From Candidatus Atribacteria bacterium (GTDB taxonomy: Bacteria; Atribacterota; Atribacteria; Atribacterales; JASGLU01), in contig JASGLU010000007.1 of NCBI GenBank assembly GCA_030156825.1, forward strand, positions 1 through 44,103: a DNA stretch of 44,103 nt. Direction: 5' to 3'. Positions 40,337-44,103 of the stretch are shown piece by piece. Numbering within the stretch: position 1 is the stretch's first letter; every line of letters starts with the position of its first letter. The notes beneath the pieces are model-generated. The model did no database searches and had not been told where the DNA came from. It worked only from the letters and a program-made list of their open reading frames with translations. Made by a program: the position numbers and the translations under genes.

Positions 40337-42031
40337 TTAGAAAAGACCGACGATTTTTCCTTCTTGGTCGATATCTACTTTATTTCCTGCCGGTTCAGAA
40401 GGTAAGCCAGGCATAGTGCGCATTTCCCCACAGAGAGGATAGAGAAAACCAGCGCCGAGAGAAGGACGGATATCCCGGATAGGAAGTTTAAAGCCCCGAG
40501 GTCTACCTTTAAGTTTGGGGTCATGGGAGAGCGAAAGGTGAGTCTTTGCCATACAAATAGGAAGCCCATCCCAACCCAGGTCGGTAAACCTTTTAATCTT
40601 TTTCTCAGCCTCTGCTTCATAGGTTACCCCTTCTGCTCCATAAATTTTAGTAGCTATAGTTTCAATTTTTTCCTTAATAGGTATATCCAGAGGATAAAGA
40701 AAGTGAAAATCTTGTGGCTCATCACAAGCTTTTACTACTGCTTGCGCCAACTCTCTTCCTCCTTCTCCTCCTTTAGCCCAAACTTCAGAGGGTACCACCT
40801 CAAAAGCACCGGCGTCTCGAGCAACTTGTTTGACTTTTTCTATTTCCCGATCAGTATCAGAAGTAAAAAGATTGACAGCGACTACTACCGGCACTCCAAA
40901 AAGACGGGCATTTTCAATCTGCTTTATCAGGTTCTCTGCCCCTTTTTCTACCGCCTCAACATCTTCTTCTAAAATAGCGGGATCCAGCGGTTTTCCCGGT
41001 ACCACCCGGTATTTACCACTGTGCATCTTTAGAGCCCGAATCGAACAGACCATAACCACACAATTAGGTACAAGGCCACTATAACGGCATTTGATATTCA
41101 TAAATTTTTCCATTCCACAATCGGCACCGAAACCACTCTCGGTTACCACGTAATCGCTCAAACGTAATGCCACCGCATCCGCCAGAATAGAACTATTACC
41201 ATGGGCAATATTAGCAAAAGGACCGGCATGAACCAAGCAAGGGGTGTTCTCTAAAGTCTGAAGAAGATTGGGTTTCAGCGCTTCTTTTAAAAGAACCGTC
41301 ATCGCTCCTGCACACCGGAGGTCTTCAGCTGTCACCGGCTTTTTGTCTTTATCATAGGCAACTACAATTCTACCTATCCGATCCCGAAGATCCGATAGGT
41401 CCGAAGCCAAAGCCAAAATAGCCATTACTTCCGAAGCCACCGCTATATCGAAACCGCTTTCTCGGGGAACACCGTTTGCCTTACCCCCCAAGCCGATTAC
41501 AATTTTTCTCAAGGCCCGATCACTAACGTCCACTACCCGGGGCCAGCTAATAGTAAAAGGATCAATATTCAATTTATTCCCATGGTGTAGATGGTTATCT
41601 ATAAAAGCGGCTAAAAGGTTGTGAGCTATTGATACGGCATGAGTATCACCGGTAAGATGAAGATTAAAATCCTCCATGGGAACTACCTGGGAATATCCCC
41701 CACCAGCGGCTCCTCCCTTAATACCGAAAACCGGCCCCAGTGAAGGTTGGCGAATACAAACTATACTATTCTTACCAATCCGGTTAAGCGCCATCGATAA
41801 ACCAATGGTGGTTACTGTTTTCCCCTCTCCCAGGGGGGTAGGGGTAATAGCGGTAACATCAACATATTTACCTAAAGGCCGGTCTTCCAACTTTTTCAAC
41901 ACTTCTAAAGATATTTTGGCTTTGTATTTCCCGTAAAAGTCTATTTCTTCAGAGGTTAAACCCAACTTTTGGGCTATTTGATCTATAGGAAGCATGTTAG
42001 CCTTCTGAGCAATTTCTAAATCAGACAACAA
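40337..42031 (-). CDS. fhs: Formate-tetrahydrofolate ligase
   Basis: Converts formate + THF + ATP to 10-formyl-THF, or in reverse makes ATP while releasing formate. 564 residues with the P-loop region PTPLGEGKTVTT (64-75), RQPSLGPVFGIKGGAAGGGY, DRALRKIVIGLGG, and the C-terminal TMPGLPSEPAGNKVDID. Start TTG at 42031 with GGAGG about 8 bases upstream; the only earlier signal is an AT-rich spacer. First gene of the long leftward folate/Hdr run. Confidence 0.97.
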   Translation of the reverse strand: MLSDLEIAQKANMLPIDQIAQKLGLTSEEIDFYGKYKAKISLEVLKKLEDRPLGKYVDVTAITPTPLGEGKTVTTIGLSMALNRIGKNSIVCIRQPSLGPVFGIKGGAAGGGYSQVVPMEDFNLHLTGDTHAVSIAHNLLAAFIDNHLHHGNKLNIDPFTISWPRVVDVSDRALRKIVIGLGGKANGVPRESGFDIAVASEVMAILALASDLSDLRDRIGRIVVAYDKDKKPVTAEDLRCAGAMTVLLKEALKPNLLQTLENTPCLVHAGPFANIAHGNSSILADAVALRLSDYVVTESGFGADCGMEKFMNIKCRYSGLVPNCVVMVCSIRALKMHSGKYRVVPGKPLDPAILEEDVEAVEKGAENLIKQIENARLFGVPVVVAVNLFTSDTDREIEKVKQVARDAGAFEVVPSEVWAKGGEGGRELAQAVVKACDEPQDFHFLYPLDIPIKEKIETIATKIYGAEGVTYEAEAEKKIKRFTDLGWDGLPICMAKTHLSLSHDPKLKGRPRGFKLPIRDIRPSLGAGFLYPLCGEMRTMPGLPSEPAGNKVDIDQEGKIVGLF

Positions 42032-42075
42032 TTTTAATCCTCCCCATCCATTAGTTTAGTTAATAAAATAATAAT

Positions 42076-42092
42076 AATTAAATTATTTAATT
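42076..42092. promoter_or_regulatory. AT-rich perfect palindrome upstream of fhs
   Basis: AATTAAA-TTA-TTTAATT, 7-base arms with a 3-base centre, about 45 bases before the fhs start codon. It could be an operator or simply AT-rich promoter DNA; no confident -35/-10 pair could be set for fhs. Confidence 0.35.
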
Positions 42093-42104
42093 AAGATAAG
42101 AAAC

Positions 42105-42140
42105 AATATAGTTGGGGGAATTGGATCCCCCAACTATATT
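42105..42140 (-). terminator. Strong hairpin between corrinoid gene and fhs
   Basis: Perfect 15-bp inverted repeat: AATATAGTTGGGGGA (42105-42119) and its complement (42126-42140) with a 6-base loop, 9 bases past the corrinoid-protein stop. On the minus strand it is followed by GTTTCTTATCTTAATT rather than an unbroken T-run, so it may be a partial terminator or mRNA-end stabiliser, allowing unequal expression of the corrinoid protein and fhs. Confidence 0.65.
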
Positions 42141-42149
42141 AATTTGGCT

Positions 42150-42791
42150 CTAATTTAAGTTCAAAAGGCTTTTGGCTATATCTACCGCTGAAGCCGCATC
42201 GGGAGCATAACCGTCGGCTCCAATTTCATCAGCAAATTTCTGAGTAATGGGAGCGCCTCCTACCATAATCTTTACTTTATCCCTAATTCCGGATTCTTCC
42301 AGGGCCCGAATATTTTCTTTCATCTGTACCATGGTAGTAGTAAGCAAGGCTGACATCCCCACTATCTGAGCTCCTTTTTCTTTCGCCGCTGCAATAAATT
42401 TTTCTTCTGGTACATCAATTCCCAAATCTATAACTTCAAACCCAGCTCCTTCCATCATCATGGCCACCAGATTTTTACCGATATCGTGCAGGTCTCCCTT
42501 GACCGTTCCGATAATCATTTTCGCTATCGGTTCCACCCCGGTTTCTGCTAATTTGGGTTTCAAAATTTCCATTCCGGCTTTCATAGCCCGAGCAGCGATC
42601 AAAACTTCTGGCACGTAAATCTCGTTGGCTTTAAACTTCACTCCTACTTCGTTCATACCTTTTATCAAGCCTTGATTTAGAATTTCTTGAGGAGACATCC
42701 CCTCATCTAAGGCTTTCTGGGTTAGTTCTGCAACCGCCTTAGCATTACCAGCAAAAAGCTCTTTTGCCATTTGGTCTAAAATTTCTGCCAT
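42150..42791 (-). CDS. Corrinoid (B12-binding) methyl-carrier protein, MtgC/MttC type
   Basis: 213-residue cobalamin-binding protein that carries methyl groups between a substrate methyltransferase and a THF methyltransferase. The N-terminal helical cap domain includes GMNEVGVKFKANEIYVPEVL. The B12 domain has the lower-ligand motif GDLHDIG (D100, H102, G105), MSALLTTTM and MVGGAPIT, and ends GADGYAPDAASAV. The start is ATG 42791 with GGGAGGG upstream; the frame extends to 42809. A methyltransferase partner at 25820 is in the window; no substrate-specific MttB-like gene is seen. Confidence 0.93.
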   Translation of the reverse strand: MAEILDQMAKELFAGNAKAVAELTQKALDEGMSPQEILNQGLIKGMNEVGVKFKANEIYVPEVLIAARAMKAGMEILKPKLAETGVEPIAKMIIGTVKGDLHDIGKNLVAMMMEGAGFEVIDLGIDVPEEKFIAAAKEKGAQIVGMSALLTTTMVQMKENIRALEESGIRDKVKIMVGGAPITQKFADEIGADGYAPDAASAVDIAKSLLNLN

Positions 42792-42833
42792 TTGTAGACC
42801 CTCCCTCAAAAGTAGTTTTAAAAAATTTTTCTT

Positions 42834-42866
42834 ATTGTAGCAATTACAATTTAAAAAGTCTATAAT
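42834..42866. promoter_or_regulatory. Divergent promoter region with 17-bp palindrome
   Basis: The palindrome ATTGTA-GCAAT-TACAAT spans 42834-42850. On the minus strand TAGACT (42857-42862), 17 bases and TACAAT (42834-42839) form a promoter for the corrinoid gene. On the plus strand TATAAT at 42861-42866 can serve the transporter, with the palindrome over its -35 region. A bound regulator would affect both genes. Confidence 0.5.
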
Positions 42867-42929
42867 TTTCTTAAGGAATTAAAAATTTAATTATATTACT
42901 TACTTATTAAATGAATAGGAGGGAGTTTG

Positions 42930-43700
42930 GTGAATCATCAGCAGCTATCTTCTTGGTGTCAAAAAAAAATTAGCAAAAATCCAATTGAACTTTTAATTGG
43001 TGGTTTTCTGGCAGGGGCCTTCATTGGTTTTGGTGGACAGTTATTCACTGTGGTTACTTCTGCTCCGCTTCCATTTGGCGTCTCCCAGCTACTGGGAGGA
43101 CTGGTATTCTCGGTAGGGTTGATTATGGTAATCTTAGGAGAAACCGAGCTTTTTACCGGTAACTGTCTACTAAGCTATTCCTGTTATCCTAATTATCACC
43201 AAATAAAAGAAACCTTGATAAATTGGGGTCTGGTTTATGGAGGCAATTTTTTAGGGGCTCTTTTTTTGGTTTTCCTATACCACCATTCTGGTCTTTTTCT
43301 CTCTAACCCATCAATAATAGAAAGGGCAGGAGCGATTGTTATGGGAAAATTATCCTTTTCCTTTGGAGAAGCTTTCATTCGAGGAATTCTCTGTAACTGG
43401 CTGGTATGTTTGGCGGTTCTTTTTGCCACCTTCTCCGAAAATAATCTCACCCGAATAGCGATAATTCCTATTCCTATCGTCACTTTTGTAGCCTTAGGTT
43501 ATGAACACAGTATCGCCAACATGTATTTTTTACCAGCTGGCAAAATAGCCCAGGCCTACCTTGACCCAACTCAGGCTGTAAGTTGGGGGGAAATATTCGG
43601 AAAAAATCTAATTCCGGTAACCTTAGGAAACATAGTGGGAGGCTGCCTCTTAGTAGGCTTTTTATACTGGTTTATTTTATCCCACAGAAAGAAGGAATAA
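42930..43700 (+). CDS. Formate/nitrite transporter (FNT) family channel
   Basis: 256-residue membrane protein with six hydrophobic segments and FNT motifs: GAFIGFGGQLF in the first helix, ETELFTGN, CNWLVCLAV, GYEHSIANMYFLP and the C-terminal LGNIVGG. In this folate/fhs context formate is the likely substrate; nitrite or other small anions cannot be excluded. GTG start at 42930, 6 bases after AGGAGGG, preferred over the TTG at 42927. Divergent from the corrinoid gene. GGGG-CAATT-CCCC follows the gene but lacks a T-run. Confidence 0.92.
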   Translation: MNHQQLSSWCQKKISKNPIELLIGGFLAGAFIGFGGQLFTVVTSAPLPFGVSQLLGGLVFSVGLIMVILGETELFTGNCLLSYSCYPNYHQIKETLINWGLVYGGNFLGALFLVFLYHHSGLFLSNPSIIERAGAIVMGKLSFSFGEAFIRGILCNWLVCLAVLFATFSENNLTRIAIIPIPIVTFVALGYEHSIANMYFLPAGKIAQAYLDPTQAVSWGEIFGKNLIPVTLGNIVGGCLLVGFLYWFILSHRKKE

Positions 43701-43937
43701 AAAACTTACTGGGGCAATTCCCCTCACCTCTACTTGTTACCTCAACAAGCCTTGGCTATCTTAACCTGCCCTGGACAGGAAACGGGGAGAAACAGGGAAT
43801 AGAAAGCGTCTCCTAAGTCTGAGAGGTTCACCTCTACTCGACATTTCGCCTGCTGCTGCCAGACTTCCCAGGAGATATGTTTTTACCGCTCGTTACCAGG
43901 CCCGGATTTCTGTTGGCTTTGTTCATCAGCAGGAACA

Positions 43938-44103
43938 TTACTCGGTATGCATTCTCCTACACTTCTGGTAGCGTAGTCTCCTGAGAGAGAAAAGCCAGCG
44001 TTGAACCATTGTGGTCCAAGAGAACTCTCTTTCTTCGGTCATAAGGTTTTAGTTCTCCCTGGCAGTAAGGACAGTGAATGGTTTCCCTCCCCGTCACTAA
44101 AAA
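43938..44103 (-). pseudogene. DUF6431/transposase-like fragment, frameshifted
   Basis: Reading leftward from the window edge, one frame encodes REIHCPYCQ-like residues: HCPYCQGELKPYDRRKRV then LLDHNGSTLAFL, and stops at 43957. After a one-base shift near 43980 another frame encodes RRLRYQKCRRMHTE and stops at 43938. Joined, they match the DUF6431 pattern (CPxCxGxL..YDxRxR...G...IRRLRCxxCxRxHxELPD) found in mobile-element proteins. Beyond 43938 the frames stay broken, so this is a decayed copy. The 5' part lies outside the window, and the 240 bases to 43700 hold no intact gene. Confidence 0.5.

Noticed and set aside
43583-43816. 77-codon plus-strand frame overlapping the end of the FNT gene
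   Set aside because: It is an out-of-frame shadow of the transporter's 3' end running into degenerate sequence, with no Shine-Dalgarno.

Overview
This 44.1-kb window looks like the chromosome of an anaerobic, Wood-Ljungdahl-type bacterium with Firmicutes/Clostridia-like gene order. The evidence is the order yicC-gmk-rpoZ-coaBC-priA-def-fmt-(metallopeptidase)-rsmB-...-rpe, the block recG-rsmD-coaD-pta-ackA-yceD-rpmF-plsX-fab, an FMN-type enoyl-ACP reductase (FabK), and many soluble Fe-S/flavin proteins of the heterodisulfide-reductase (Hdr) class. I cannot name the genus. AT-rich spacers, strong Shine-Dalgarno sites and frequent TTG/GTG starts fit that assignment.

Layout. (1) 118-10240, minus strand: recG, rsmD, coaD, pta, ackA, yceD, then (from a likely internal promoter at 3976-4004) rpmF, plsX, fabK, fabD, fabG. 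These cover DNA repair, rRNA modification, CoA synthesis, acetyl-phosphate/acetate metabolism and fatty acid synthesis. (2) 10241-11311: about 1 kb without genes, packed with hairpins and direct repeats, some recurring at 23.7-24.1 kb. (3) 11312-11497: rpmB alone on the plus strand. (4) 11508-21660, minus strand: an eleven-gene housekeeping operon from yicC to rpe. It includes a PriA whose ATPase motifs are degenerate, and a PASTA-only membrane protein where the PASTA kinase would normally sit. (5) 21661-23618, plus strand: rqcH, divergent from yicC through overlapping promoters, then a tRNA-Glu(CTC) with a near-consensus promoter. (6) 23619-24098: a second repeat-bearing spacer. (7) 24099-42031, minus strand: a tightly packed run of 16 genes around the methyl branch of the Wood-Ljungdahl pathway. 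In transcription order: fhs, short HdrA-like flavoprotein, 2x[4Fe-4S] protein, MvhD-like protein, metV, metF, hdrC, a 1465-residue HdrA-GltD-HdrA fusion, mvhD, three Flx-like subunits, folC, a methyl-THF:corrinoid methyltransferase and two unrecognised genes. (8) 42150-43700: a corrinoid protein gene (minus) divergent from a formate/nitrite-family channel gene (plus) across a 17-bp palindrome. (9) The right edge carries a frameshifted DUF6431/transposase-like remnant.

How the genes may work together (inference). MetF/MetV, HdrC, the giant HdrA, MvhD and the NAD(P)H-binding Flx-like subunits could form a soluble flavin-based electron-bifurcating (or confurcating) methylene-THF reductase linked to NAD(P)H and ferredoxin. 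No HdrB is present. A second, split mini-HdrA module sits between fhs and metV. With the corrinoid protein, its methyltransferase, Fhs and the FNT channel, the set could oxidise methyl groups to exported formate or run reductively in acetogenesis. CODH/ACS, FolD and FchA are not in the window, so direction cannot be decided from this sequence.
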